A stretch of DNA of 64,000 nucleotides from Sphingomonas aurantiaca (GTDB lineage: Bacteria; Pseudomonadota; Alphaproteobacteria; Sphingomonadales; Sphingomonadaceae). The translations under genes and the position numbers were made by a program. The stretch spans positions 1-64,000 of the forward strand of contig NZ_QAOG01000005.1 in NCBI RefSeq assembly GCF_003050705.1, given 5' to 3'. The notes under the pieces are model-generated. The model worked only from the letters and a program-made list of their open reading frames with translations. It was not told where the DNA came from and made no database searches. Below, in pieces: positions 18,760 to 28,195 of the stretch (its first letter is position 1; the number at the start of each line of letters is the position of its first letter).

Positions 18760-20793
18760 ATGTTCGATACTCCGTCTACGTTCGGGGCGGCGATGGCGAT
18801 CGCCCTCGCCTCGCCCGCCACCGCGCAGACCCCGGCCCCCGCCCCCGCCCCAACCGAGTCCGATACGCGCTTCGTGATCGGCGAGGTCGTCGTGACCGCG
18901 CGCAGCATGGCGCGCTCGACCGAGACCATCCTGACCTCGGTCGACATGCTCGGCGGCGACATCGCGCAACGCCAGTCGGTCGACAATGCGTGGGAGCTGT
19001 TCGCCCGCCTGCCCGGCGTCGTGCTCACCGATTTCAACCAGGGCACCACGTCCGGCCGCTTCTCGATCCGCGGGTTCAACGGCGAAGGCGAGATCAACGC
19101 GGTCAAGCTGATGATCGACGGCATACCCAGCAACGACAATGCCGGCGGCATGACCGGTATCGACATGATCTCGCCGCTCGACGTCGCCGGGATCGAACTG
19201 GTTCGGGGGACGTCCGATCCGCGCTGGGGGCTGAACAATATCGCCGGCAACGCCAATATCCTGACGCGGATCGGCGGCAATTATCTCGACGCGCGCCTGA
19301 TCGGCGGTGCGTTCGGGACGGTCGACGCACAGGCCTCGGCTGGACTGGAGCGCGGCGGGTTCAGCCAGAACTACCTGATCGGCTATCGGCGGACCGACGC
19401 GTATCGCGACCATGCCGACCTCGATCGCCTGAATCTCGCGGGCAAATGGTTCTATGATGTCGGATCCACCCGGATCGGCGCGATCGTCCGCCATTCGGTC
19501 GCGCACGCGCAGGAGCCGGGCTATCTGACCGATGCCGACGCCGATACCGACCGCACCCGATCCTATGCGGTGTCGGCTACCGATGGCGGCACGCGACGGA
19601 TCGGCCAGTACAGCCTGCATCTCGACGCCGATCTCGCCGACCCGCTCGCGCTCAGCGTCAAGGGCTATGCGAACAGCCTGCACGACGACCGCTACGTCCG
19701 CTACTCCGCAGGCGTCCCGCAACAGCGGCGCCTGACCGAGGAATGGCAATATGGCGCGACCGCCGCGCTGCATTACCACCCCCGCGTCGAGTTTCTCCAC
19801 GCGCTGATGATCGAGGCGGGCGGCGACGTGCAGGTGCAGGACAATAAGAGCCTGCGCTGGCTGACCGACCGGCGCACGCTCACCAGCCAGACGCGCGACC
19901 AGGATTTCGGGCTGACCGTCTATGGCGGCTATCTCCAGGCCGTGATCGAGCCGACCGACTGGCTCAAGATCACCCCCGCCTGGCGGATCGACCGAGTCGC
20001 GGGCGATTTCACCAATCGCCTGGCGGGCACGACCGCGCCGATCAACGACTATGGCACGATCAGCCAGCCCAAGCTGAGCGTCGCCGTCACGCCCCTGACC
20101 GGCGTCACCGCCTATGCCAATTACGGACGCACCTTCCAGATCGGCGCAGGCTCGGCCTCGTATCTGGTGCCACCACGGACGACCGACCTCGCACCCTCGA
20201 TCAACGAAGGCTTTGAAGCGGGCGTCAAGCTCACGCGCGGGCGCTGGCTCGAAGCCCGCGTCGCATTGTGGCAGCAGACCGCGAGTGGCGAGCTGAAGCG
20301 GCGGCTGAACGATCCCTCCGGCGATGTCGACAATCTTGGCCGAACGCGGCGGCGCGGGATCGATCTGCAGCTTGACCTGAAGCCGGTCCGCACCGTTGCG
20401 CTATGGGGCAGTTATTCGCACCAGACCGCGCGGATCGTCACGCCTGATCCCGCCACCCCGTCGCAGGCGGGCAACCTAATCGACCATGTCCCGCAGAACG
20501 TCTTCTCGGGCGGGCTCGACGTCACGCCCGCCCCCAAGGTCCGGCTGTCCTTATGGGGCAACGGCCAGTCGAGCTACGAACTCGATCCCGCCAACACGCA
20601 GGGCCGCTACGGCGAGTACGTCGTCCTCAATGCCGAGGTCGCGTACAAGCTGACGCCGAAGATCGAGATATCCGCGCAACTGAAGAACCTCGCGAACGAG
20701 CGTTACGAGTATGTCTGGTACGACGGCACGCAGCGGCTTCACGCGCCCGCCGATCCGCGATCGCTGTTCGGTGCGGTCCGGTTGACGCTCTGA
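18760..20793 (+). CDS. TonB-dependent outer-membrane receptor, putative metal/metallophore importer
   Basis: A 677-residue TBDR from the ATG at 18760 (signal-like FGAAMAIALASPATAQ); a GTG at 18727 would add a basic N-terminus (WSRAFRKPW) that could suit a signal peptide, so the start is open. The plug domain begins with the TonB-box-like GEVVVTARS, then LFARLPGV, FSIRGFNGEGE and IELVRGTSDPRWGLNNIAGN. The C-terminal barrel ends GAVRLTL. The small plug and the PepSY gene overlapping its stop point to uptake of a metal or siderophore rather than a large glycan. The cobalamin riboswitches lie downstream, so this receptor is not obviously under B12 control. It may still bring in cobalt or a cobalt chelate for the permease and the cob operon; that is inference. 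Confidence 0.8.
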   Translation: MFDTPSTFGAAMAIALASPATAQTPAPAPAPTESDTRFVIGEVVVTARSMARSTETILTSVDMLGGDIAQRQSVDNAWELFARLPGVVLTDFNQGTTSGRFSIRGFNGEGEINAVKLMIDGIPSNDNAGGMTGIDMISPLDVAGIELVRGTSDPRWGLNNIAGNANILTRIGGNYLDARLIGGAFGTVDAQASAGLERGGFSQNYLIGYRRTDAYRDHADLDRLNLAGKWFYDVGSTRIGAIVRHSVAHAQEPGYLTDADADTDRTRSYAVSATDGGTRRIGQYSLHLDADLADPLALSVKGYANSLHDDRYVRYSAGVPQQRRLTEEWQYGATAALHYHPRVEFLHALMIEAGGDVQVQDNKSLRWLTDRRTLTSQTRDQDFGLTVYGGYLQAVIEPTDWLKITPAWRIDRVAGDFTNRLAGTTAPINDYGTISQPKLSVAVTPLTGVTAYANYGRTFQIGAGSASYLVPPRTTDLAPSINEGFEAGVKLTRGRWLEARVALWQQTASGELKRRLNDPSGDVDNLGRTRRRGIDLQLDLKPVRTVALWGSYSHQTARIVTPDPATPSQAGNLIDHVPQNVFSGGLDVTPAPKVRLSLWGNGQSSYELDPANTQGRYGEYVVLNAEVAYKLTPKIEISAQLKNLANERYEYVWYDGTQRLHAPADPRSLFGAVRLTL

Positions 20794-21938
20794 TGACGCG
20801 CCGACCGCCGCTGCGTGCCATCGTCCGGCGCGTGCATCTCTGGCTTGGCCTGTCGATCGGCGCGCTGTTCGCGTTCGCCGGGCTGACTGGCAGCATACTC
20901 GTCTTCTATCCGGAGATCGACGCGGCGTTGAACCCCGCATTGCGCGCGGTGCCGTACGATGCGCGCGCCCGCTCCTGGCAGGCAATCGTCGACACGCTCC
21001 ACCGCGAGCATCCCACCCGCACCGGCGCATGGCGGATCGAAGTGACCGGGGACGGCGGCGCGGTCCCGGTGCGCTATTACCAGCCAAGAGAAACCGCGGG
21101 CCACGATTTCGCGCCGTTCCTGGCCTGGGTCGATCCGGTCCGCCTGACGACGATCCGCATCGGCTTCTGGGGCGATACGGTCGTCACCTGGATCTACGAT
21201 CTCCATTACCGGCTGCTGCTGGAAAAGCCCGGCGGTGTCGTCATGGGGATCGCAGGAATCGTCATGCTCGGGATGATCGCCAGCGGGATCTGGGCATGGT
21301 GGCCCCGCCCCGGCAGCTGGTGGCGCGCGCTCCGTTTCAAGCGCGACGCCGCGCCGCTCCGTCGTCTGTATGACTGGCACAAGTTGATCGGTCTGGGCGG
21401 CGCAATCCTCGTGCTCGTCGTCACCGCGACCGGGGTGATGCTCGATTTGCCCGACCAGACCCGGTTCGTGATCGCGTGCGCCTCGCCCCTCTACCGGACC
21501 CCGCCGCGGGCCGTGGTCGCGCGCGGCGCGCCCCTGCCGGTCGATCGATTGGTCGCCATTGCCGAACACGTCTTCCCCGGAGCCGCGCTCGCCTGGATCG
21601 AGACGCCGGCCTCGCCGATCGGCGCCATCCGGATCAATCTCGCGCAGGTCGGCGAACCCAGCCGCCGTTTCCCGCGCACCAACGTCTGGCTCGATCCCTA
21701 TACCGGCGCCGTCCTCGCGACGCGCGACGGGCTTGCCGAGACCCGCGGCGACGTCGTGCTGAACTGGCTCCACCCGCTGCACGGCGGCGAGGCGCTGGGG
21801 CTGACGGGGCGCATCCTGGCCTTCATCGCTGGCCTCGTGCCGATCGCGCTGTTCGTGACGGGCCTGCTCCGGTGGCAGCTTCGTCGCGAACGCCGTACGC
21901 CGCAAAGGACGATTGGCACCCGCGGCGAACCCGGCTAG
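20793..21938 (+). CDS. PepSY-associated transmembrane protein (possible inner-membrane reductase)
   Basis: A 381-residue inner-membrane protein whose ATG overlaps the receptor stop. It begins RRVHLWLGLSIGALFAFAGLTGSILVFYPEID, a hallmark of the PepSY_TM family. Conserved His residues sit in membrane-edge motifs (VHLWLG, LYDWHKLIGLGG, NWLHPLHGGEALG). Four membrane segments are expected, with two periplasmic PepSY-like domains between them. Family members commonly sit next to TBDRs, and some are implicated in reducing ferric siderophores. Here the partner receptor and the downstream Ni/Co permease make metal reduction or release after uptake the best guess. It is the last gene before the first cobalamin riboswitch. 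Confidence 0.8.
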   Translation: MTRRPPLRAIVRRVHLWLGLSIGALFAFAGLTGSILVFYPEIDAALNPALRAVPYDARARSWQAIVDTLHREHPTRTGAWRIEVTGDGGAVPVRYYQPRETAGHDFAPFLAWVDPVRLTTIRIGFWGDTVVTWIYDLHYRLLLEKPGGVVMGIAGIVMLGMIASGIWAWWPRPGSWWRALRFKRDAAPLRRLYDWHKLIGLGGAILVLVVTATGVMLDLPDQTRFVIACASPLYRTPPRAVVARGAPLPVDRLVAIAEHVFPGAALAWIETPASPIGAIRINLAQVGEPSRRFPRTNVWLDPYTGAVLATRDGLAETRGDVVLNWLHPLHGGEALGLTGRILAFIAGLVPIALFVTGLLRWQLRRERRTPQRTIGTRGEPG

Positions 21939-21977
21939 CACGGCGCGTGAGCAGCCGGTTCAACCGGAGGCTCGCTA

Positions 21978-22236
21978 GATCGCGTCGGTGCCCTTCGGGG
22001 CTTGAAGGGGAATGCGGTGCGGAGGGTTCGCCGTCCAATGCCGCAGCTGTCCCTGCAACTGTAAGCGGCGAGCGAAACGCACAGGCCCTTCGCGACGAGG
22101 GGCAGCCACTGGGTCGACGACCTGGGAAGGTGTGGCGTGGAGCCGTGACCCGCGAGCCAGGAGACCTGCCGGCGTCTGGTCGCTCTCGTCCCGGCCCAGG
22201 GGGTGGCCGAGGCACGGTGAACGCCGTCTGAGCGAC
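21978..22236 (+). promoter_or_regulatory. cobalamin riboswitch 1, controlling the Ni/Co permease
   Basis: The aptamer core is recognised by GGTGCC, then GGGGAATGCGGTGC, CTGCAACTGTAAGCGG (B12-box region), GCCACTGGG, CTGGGAAGG, and GACCCGCGAGCCAGGAGACCTGCC ending at about 22170. Beyond it GTCGCTC (22179-22185) pairs with GAGCGAC (22230-22236), a hairpin repeated in the second riboswitch and presumably part of the expression platform. The start codon it governs is at 22355. Expected effect: adenosylcobalamin binding lowers expression of the cobalt permease. Confidence 0.93.
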
Positions 22237-22354
22237 GACCTTGTGGCGGGGGCCGCATCGACGACGCGCGTCGGCCGCTCATGGCGTCCGGTCTTCACGC
22301 GTCCCGGCCGCGTGCGGCAGGTCCCCGTCCTCGTCGGACGCCGGGGAGTTCTGC

Positions 22355-23428
22355 ATGACGACGATGACGATCGATGAGCCCGCCAAGAAAACGCCCGGCG
22401 GGCCGGCACGGATGGCGACGCGCAAACGCATCGGCTGGATGTTCGCAAGCCTGGTCGCGGCCAATATCGCCGCCTGGGGCTGGGCCTTCTCACTGTTCCA
22501 CGCGCAGCCGCTGATGCTCGGCACCGCGTTGCTCGCCTGGGGGCTGGGCCTGCGCCACGCGGTAGATGCGGACCACATCGCCGCGATCGACAATGTGACG
22601 CGCAAGCTGATGCAGGACGGCCAGCGCCCGATCGCGGTCGGCTTCTGGTTCGCGATCGGCCATTCGGGGATCGTGCTGATCGCCGCGGTCGCGATCGCGC
22701 TTACCGCCAGCGCGCTCGCGCAGTTCGAGGCGTTCAAACAGGTTGGCGGCGTGATCGCCACCGTCATCTCGGCAGTGTTCCTGTTCACGATCGCCGCGAT
22801 GAACCTCGTCATCCTGCGCTCGGTCTGGCGGACGTTCGGCCATGTCCGCAGCGGCGGCGTCTATGTCGAGGAAGACCTCGATCTTTTGCTCGGCAACCGC
22901 GGGCTGCTCGCGCGTCTGTTCCGGCCGATGTTCCGGCTCGTCACGCGCAGTTGGCACATGGCGCCGCTCGGATTCCTGTTCGGGCTCGGCTTCGACACCG
23001 CAACCGAGGTCGCGATCCTCGGCCTGTCCGCGAGCCAGGCCGCCGATGGTCTGTCGATCGGCACCATCCTCGTCCTCCCGATCCTGTTCGCGACCGGCAT
23101 GGCGCTGGTCGACACCGCGGACGGTGTCGTGATGCTCGGCGCGTATGAATGGGCGTTCGTGAAGCCGATCCGCAAGCTCTACTACAACATCACCATCACG
23201 TTGATATCGGCGATCGTCGCGATCGCGATCGGCGGGATCGAGACGCTCGCGTTGCTGGGCGCCAAGCTCGGCCTATCGGGCGGCGTCTGGGATCTGGCGG
23301 CCGCGCTGGGCGAGAATTTCAACGGCCTCGGCTTTGCGATCATCGGCCTGTTCGTGCTGTGCTGGGTGCTGAGCTTTGCGATCTATCGCTGGAAACGCTT
23401 CGACGAGATCGAGGTCGTGCACGGATGA
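22355..23428 (+). CDS. nickel/cobalt permease, NiCoT family
   Basis: A 357-residue inner-membrane permease. The start at 22355 is set by GGGGAG six bases before it; an upstream frame to 22241 would lie inside the leader. The signature RHAVDADHIAAIDN sits in the second helix, followed by FWFAIGHSGIV and LGFDTATEVAILG, all defining NiCoT proteins. Eight membrane segments are expected with a large charged loop (about 175-205). Placement behind a cobalamin riboswitch and just ahead of the cob operon argues for Co2+ as the physiological cargo, feeding the CobNST chelatase, although NiCoT proteins often carry both metals. Confidence 0.93.
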   Translation: MTTMTIDEPAKKTPGGPARMATRKRIGWMFASLVAANIAAWGWAFSLFHAQPLMLGTALLAWGLGLRHAVDADHIAAIDNVTRKLMQDGQRPIAVGFWFAIGHSGIVLIAAVAIALTASALAQFEAFKQVGGVIATVISAVFLFTIAAMNLVILRSVWRTFGHVRSGGVYVEEDLDLLLGNRGLLARLFRPMFRLVTRSWHMAPLGFLFGLGFDTATEVAILGLSASQAADGLSIGTILVLPILFATGMALVDTADGVVMLGAYEWAFVKPIRKLYYNITITLISAIVAIAIGGIETLALLGAKLGLSGGVWDLAAALGENFNGLGFAIIGLFVLCWVLSFAIYRWKRFDEIEVVHG

Positions 23429-23436
23429 TACCCCTT

Positions 23437-23519
23437 CGTCATCCTGGGCTCGACCCGGGACCCAGAGCCAAACACCGAAGCATGCGTAACTCTGGATCCT
23501 GACTTTCGTCAGGATGACG
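23437..23519. repeat. dispersed inverted repeat (family B), diverged copy
   Basis: The right arm (CTTTCGTCAGGATGACG) equals that of the perfect palindrome at 12372-12452. The left arm has been replaced by a related sequence (CGTCATCCTGGGCTCGACC), so pairing is imperfect. It lies between the permease stop and the second riboswitch and may help insulate the two units. Confidence 0.7.
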
Positions 23520-23597
23520 GGCGCGAGCGAGTTGGCAGTCCCGTGATATTCCTCTAACCCCACGCCCGAGGCTCGGTTTTACCGAACTTCAACAGAT

Positions 23598-23849
23598 CGC
23601 GCCGGTGCCCTTCGGGGCTTGAATGGGAATGCGGTGCGGGAGGATGTCCTCCCAATGCCGCGGCTGTCCCTGCAACTGTAAGCGGTGAGCGAGACGCACA
23701 GGCCCTTCGCGAGGGGGCAGCCACTGGGTCGAAGACCTGGGAAGGCGTGTGTCGAGCTTTGACCCGTGAGCCAGGAGACCTGCCAGCGTAACGGTCGCTC
23801 TTGCCTTGATCCAGGGGATGGTCGCGGCACGGTACTCCGTCTGAGCGAC
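23598..23849 (+). promoter_or_regulatory. cobalamin riboswitch 2, controlling the cob operon
   Basis: Same core as the first copy: GCCGGTGCCCTTCGGGGCTT, GGGAATGCGGTGC, CTGCAACTGTAAGCGG, GCCACTGGG, CTGGGAAGGCG, GACCCGTGAGCCAGGAGACC. GTCGCTC at 23794-23800 pairs with GAGCGAC at 23843-23849. The region between holds a conserved GGCACGGT. cobW starts at 23906, only about 57 bp further, so repression could act by sequestering the ribosome site or by premature termination. Confidence 0.93.
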
Positions 23850-23905
23850 GAACGCGTGCGGCCGAAAGGTCGTGCGTGCCTGCGTATGCTCGAAGGAGAA
23901 CAAGA

Positions 23906-24955
23906 ATGTCGGACCGCTCGCCCAATTTGGCAAAAGTCCCCGTCACCATCGTCACCGGCTTTCTCGGCGCGGGCAAGACGACGCTTATCAGCCACCTGAT
24001 CCGCAACGCGGGCGGCCGCCGGCTGGCGGTCGTGGTGAACGAATTCGGCACGCTCGGCATCGATGGCGACATCCTCAAGGGTTGCGCAATCCCCGATTGC
24101 CCCGCGGAGAACGTCGTCGAACTGGCCAATGGCTGCATCTGCTGCACCGTCGCCGACGATTTCATCCCGACCGTCGAGACTCTGCTCGCGCTCGACCCGC
24201 GCCCCGATCACATCCTGATCGAGACGTCCGGCCTCGCGCTCCCCAAGCCGCTGCTGAAAGCGTTCGACTGGCCCGCGATCCGCTCGCGCATCACCGTCGA
24301 CGGCGTCATCGCGCTTGCCGATGCGGAGGCGGTCGCCGCCGGACGGTTCGCACCCGACGTCGCCGCGCTCGATGCGCAGCGCGCCGCCGATCCGAGCGTC
24401 GATCATGAGACGCCGCTCTCGGAAGTGTTCGAGGACCAACTCGCCTGCGCCGATCTCGTCCTGCTCACCAAGGTCGATCTTGCCGGTCCCGAGGGCGTCG
24501 CCAAGGCGCGCGCGGTCATCGCCGCCGAGTCCGCCCGCCCGCTTCCGGTGATCGACCTGACCGACGGCATCATAGACCCGCGCGTGATCCTCGGCCTGAA
24601 CGCCGCCGCCGAGGACGACATCGCCAGCCGCCCGTCGCATCACGACGGCGAGGACGATCACGAGCATGACGATTTCGACAGCGTCGTCGTCGCGCTCGGC
24701 GAGATCGCCGATCCGGCCGAGCTTGCCGCCAAAATCGAGGCGCTCGCCCGCAGCGCCGACATCCTGCGCGTAAAGGGCTATGCCGCGGTCACCGGCAAGC
24801 CGATGCGCATGCTCGTCCAGGCGGTCGGCGCACGAGTCCGCACGCAATATGACCGCCCCTGGCGCGCCGACGAACCCCGCCGCACGCAGCTGGTGGTCAT
24901 CGCCGAGCATGATCGCATCGACGAGGCCCGCATCAAGGCCGCGCTGGACGCCTGA
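23906..24955 (+). CDS. cobW: CobW, G3E-family GTPase/metallochaperone for cobalamin synthesis
   Basis: A 349-residue cytoplasmic GTPase proposed to hand Co2+ to the cobaltochelatase. The start has AAGGAG eight bases before it. Walker A is GFLGAGKTT at 18-26. The metal site CxCC is at 77-80 in NGCICC, the switch region carries ETSGLALPKPL, and the guanine motif is TKVD. A His/Asp-rich loop (SRPSHHDGEDDHEHDDFDS, around residues 240-258) is an extra metal-binding segment. It is the first gene after riboswitch 2 and lies 9 bp before cobN, the chelatase subunit it should serve. Confidence 0.93.
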   Translation: MSDRSPNLAKVPVTIVTGFLGAGKTTLISHLIRNAGGRRLAVVVNEFGTLGIDGDILKGCAIPDCPAENVVELANGCICCTVADDFIPTVETLLALDPRPDHILIETSGLALPKPLLKAFDWPAIRSRITVDGVIALADAEAVAAGRFAPDVAALDAQRAADPSVDHETPLSEVFEDQLACADLVLLTKVDLAGPEGVAKARAVIAAESARPLPVIDLTDGIIDPRVILGLNAAAEDDIASRPSHHDGEDDHEHDDFDSVVVALGEIADPAELAAKIEALARSADILRVKGYAAVTGKPMRMLVQAVGARVRTQYDRPWRADEPRRTQLVVIAEHDRIDEARIKAALDA

Positions 24956-24964
24956 GGCGCCACG

Positions 24965-27900
24965 ATGCACGTCGTCTTCCGCGAGACCCACGGGCTGGAG
25001 GAAAACGCGGTCCCGCAGGATCTCGCGCAATCCCCCGCGGACCTCGTCGTCCTGTCCTTTTCCGACGGCGACCTCGGCGCGTTCGCCGCGGGCTGGCGGC
25101 GTGCGGATGCCGCCGGGCGGCGCCTGCCGTCACTGCGCCTCGCGAACCTGGCGGTGCTCCAGCACCCGCTGTCGGTCGACACCTATGTCGAGCAGACGCT
25201 GGCGGGCGCGAAGGGGATCCTGATCCGGCTAATCGGCGGGCGGTCTTATTGGAGCTACGGCCTGCAACAGGTCGAACATCTCGCGCGGGAAAAGGGCATC
25301 GCGTTGGCGGTCCTCGCCGCAGACGGTCGGATCGATACGCGGCTCGATGCCGCCTCGACGATCCCGGTCTCGACGCTGCGCCAGCTCGCGACGCTGTGCG
25401 ATACCGGCGGGGCGGTCGCGGCGCACGCGGCGCTGGCGCAGTTCGCGCTCGCCGCGGGCTGCTATGCCGGCCCGGTCGCCGGGGTCCGCGCGATCGCCGA
25501 TGTCGGGGGATGGCAGCCGCAGGAGGGCGTGACCTGCCCGGCCGCCTTTGCGCTGACCGCAAAGCGCCCGCGCGTGCTGATCGTCTTCTACCGCTCGTAC
25601 CTCACCGCGGCCGATCTCCACCCGATCGAGGCGCTCCACGCCGCACTGACCGGGCGGGGCTTCGACGTGATCGGGTTGTTCGCGCCCTCGCTGAAAGCGC
25701 CCGACGCAGCCGGCTGGCTGACGCGCTGGGTGGACGTGCTGGCGCCGGCTGCGATCGTCAACGCCACCGCCTTCTCCGCGCGTGGCGCGACCGACGCCAC
25801 GCCGCTCGACGGTGCCGGCGTGCCCGTGTTCCAGATCGCGCTGGCGACCTCCGACCGCGCCTCCTGGTTTGGTGCGACGCGCGGCCTGTCGCCCGCCGAC
25901 CTCGCGATGCACGTCGTCCTGCCCGAAGTGGACGGCCGCCTGTTCGCCGGCGTCGCCAGCTTCAAGGAAGCCGCAGCCCGGGACGGCGATCTAGAATATA
26001 CCCGCCGCGAACACCGCGCCGACCCGGACCGCATCGCCGCCATCGCCGCGCGCATCGCAGCGTGGATCAGCCTCGCCAGCAAGCCCGTTGCCGATCACCG
26101 CATCGCGATCGTCCTGTCGACCTACCCCGGCAAGGCGTACCAGATGGCGCACGCCGTCGGGCTCGACGCGCTGGCGTCGACGCAGGCGATCCTCGCCGAT
26201 CTCACCGCCGCCGGCTATGCGATCACGCCCGACGACCGCGACCTGGCGACGGCGCGGATTCACTGGCCGCTCGCCGCGTATCGCACGGCACTCGCAAAGC
26301 TCCCCGCAGGTCTGCGCCAGGAGCTTCACGACGTCTGGTGCGAGCCTGGCGAAGACTTCGCCTTCACCGCGATCGACCGGGGCGGCGCGCTGATCGCGCT
26401 GCAACCCGAACGCGGCCGCAGCGAGGATCGCGCAGACGAGTATCACGACCTCTCGCGCTGTCCGTCGCACGCCTATGTCGCCTTCTACCTCTGGCTGCAC
26501 GCCCGCGGGGTCGACGCGTTGGTCCATGTCGGCGCGCACGGCACGCTCGAATGGCTGCCCGGCAAGTCGGTCGCGCTGTCCGACAGGTGCTGGCCCGAGG
26601 CGCTGACCGCGGCGATGCCCGTCATCTATCCGTTCATCGTCAACGATCCCGGCGAGGCAGCGCAAGCCAAACGCCGGATCGGCGCGGTCACGCTCGGCCA
26701 TGTCCCGCCGCCGCTCGAACGGACGCGCACCGGCGCCGGGCTGGGCCGCCTCGAAGCGTTGCTCGACGAGTTCTCCAACGCCGACGGCCTTGATCCCGCG
26801 CGGCGTGATCGGCTGCAGCGCGACATTCGCGACGAAGCGACCGCCACCGGCCTCGCTGCGACGCTGGGGCTCGACGACGCGCAGTCGCCAGCGGACGCGA
26901 TTACCCGCATCGACACGTTCGTGTGCGACGTGAAGGAAAGCCAATATGGCGACGGCCTGCACATCTATGGCCGCGGCGAGCACGGCGCGGCGGAACGCGC
27001 CGGCTTGCTGTCGGCGCTCCAGGGGAAACGCGTCGCCTCGGGCCCGTCCGGCTCGCCGTGGCGCGGTCGATCCGACGTCCTCCCGACCGGCCGCAACCTG
27101 TACACCACCGATCCACGCGCCGTCCCGTCGCGCGCCGCGCATCGCCAGGGCGTGACGCTCGCCGCCGAACTCGTCCGCCGCCATTTGCAGGACCATGGCG
27201 ACTATCCCCGCACGCTCGTTATCGACCTCTGGGCGTCGGCGACGATGCGCACCGCGGGCGAGGAATTCGCGATGGCGCTCCATTTGCTCGGTGCGGAGCC
27301 CGTCTGGGACATGCAGTCCGACCGTGTGACGGGCATCGAGATCCTCCCGCTCGCCACGTTCGACCGGCCCCGCATCGACGTCACGCTGCGCATATCCGGG
27401 CTGTTCCGCGACGCCTTCCCGACGCTGTGCACGATGTTCGGCCAGACCGTACGTGCGCTCGGCACGCGCGACGAACCCGCGGACTGGAACCCGTTCGTCG
27501 GCAGACCGTCGACGCCGCGCGTCTATGGTCCCGAACCGGGCCGCTACGGCCTGAGCATGGGCGACGCCGCGGAGACCTACACGCCCGACGCGCGCCTCGA
27601 TGCCGGCAAGGCATGGCTGTCGGCCTCCGCCCACGCGTTCGACGACGGCAACGACACCTTCGACCCTATCGGCATCCGCGACCGCGTCGCCGCCGCCGAC
27701 GCCTTCGTCCACGTGCAGGACCTGCCCGAGACCGACCTGCTCCTCGCGGCAGACTATGCCGCGCACGAAGCGGGCTTCGCCGCCGCGCAAGCGATCGCGG
27801 GTGGAAACGCCACGCTCTACCATCTCGACGCGCGCGACCCGATTCAGGCCAGGGCCCGCCCGCTGAAGGAAGAGATCGCCCGCGTCGTCCACGCCCGCGC

Positions 27901-28195
27901 GCATCCCGGCTGGGTGGATGGCATGATGCGCCACGGCTTTCGCGGCGGTGCGGAGATCGCCGCGACGCTCGACCATCTCGGCGCGTTCGCGCATCTTGCA
28001 GGCGTAGTCCGCCCCGAACTGATCGACCTCTATCACGATGCGACGCTCGGCCGTGACGACGTCCGGGCGTTCCTCGCCCAGGCCAACCCCGAAGCGCTCG
28101 CGGCGATGCAGGCGCGGTTCGCCGCGCTCAACGCCGCCGGTCTCTGGCCGACCCGCCGCAACTCGATCCTCGCGCAGCTCGACCTGCCGGCATGA
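24965..28195 (+). CDS. cobN: cobaltochelatase large subunit CobN
   Basis: A 1076-residue subunit that inserts Co2+ into hydrogenobyrinic acid a,c-diamide together with the ATP-dependent CobS and CobT. Characteristic segments include VHVGAHGTLEWLPGKSVALS, SRCPSHAYVAFYLWL, and the late FRGGAEIAATLDHLGAFAHLAG block. It is shorter than the approximately 1275-residue classic CobN, the N-terminal part being compact. cobS and cobT are not in this window. The stop overlaps the cobG start by four bases. Immediate linkage to cobW and a riboswitch-controlled Co permease forms a cobalt insertion module. Confidence 0.95.
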   Translation: MHVVFRETHGLEENAVPQDLAQSPADLVVLSFSDGDLGAFAAGWRRADAAGRRLPSLRLANLAVLQHPLSVDTYVEQTLAGAKGILIRLIGGRSYWSYGLQQVEHLAREKGIALAVLAADGRIDTRLDAASTIPVSTLRQLATLCDTGGAVAAHAALAQFALAAGCYAGPVAGVRAIADVGGWQPQEGVTCPAAFALTAKRPRVLIVFYRSYLTAADLHPIEALHAALTGRGFDVIGLFAPSLKAPDAAGWLTRWVDVLAPAAIVNATAFSARGATDATPLDGAGVPVFQIALATSDRASWFGATRGLSPADLAMHVVLPEVDGRLFAGVASFKEAAARDGDLEYTRREHRADPDRIAAIAARIAAWISLASKPVADHRIAIVLSTYPGKAYQMAHAVGLDALASTQAILADLTAAGYAITPDDRDLATARIHWPLAAYRTALAKLPAGLRQELHDVWCEPGEDFAFTAIDRGGALIALQPERGRSEDRADEYHDLSRCPSHAYVAFYLWLHARGVDALVHVGAHGTLEWLPGKSVALSDRCWPEALTAAMPVIYPFIVNDPGEAAQAKRRIGAVTLGHVPPPLERTRTGAGLGRLEALLDEFSNADGLDPARRDRLQRDIRDEATATGLAATLGLDDAQSPADAITRIDTFVCDVKESQYGDGLHIYGRGEHGAAERAGLLSALQGKRVASGPSGSPWRGRSDVLPTGRNLYTTDPRAVPSRAAHRQGVTLAAELVRRHLQDHGDYPRTLVIDLWASATMRTAGEEFAMALHLLGAEPVWDMQSDRVTGIEILPLATFDRPRIDVTLRISGLFRDAFPTLCTMFGQTVRALGTRDEPADWNPFVGRPSTPRVYGPEPGRYGLSMGDAAETYTPDARLDAGKAWLSASAHAFDDGNDTFDPIGIRDRVAAADAFVHVQDLPETDLLLAADYAAHEAGFAAAQAIAGGNATLYHLDARDPIQARARPLKEEIARVVHARAHPGWVDGMMRHGFRGGAEIAATLDHLGAFAHLAGVVRPELIDLYHDATLGRDDVRAFLAQANPEALAAMQARFAALNAAGLWPTRRNSILAQLDLPA

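Noticed and set aside
18079..19800. An N-terminal extension of the catalase open frame
   Set aside because: The extension is antisense to the TBDR and DUF2946-like genes. The ATG at 18078 has a good ribosome site and gives normal HPII length.
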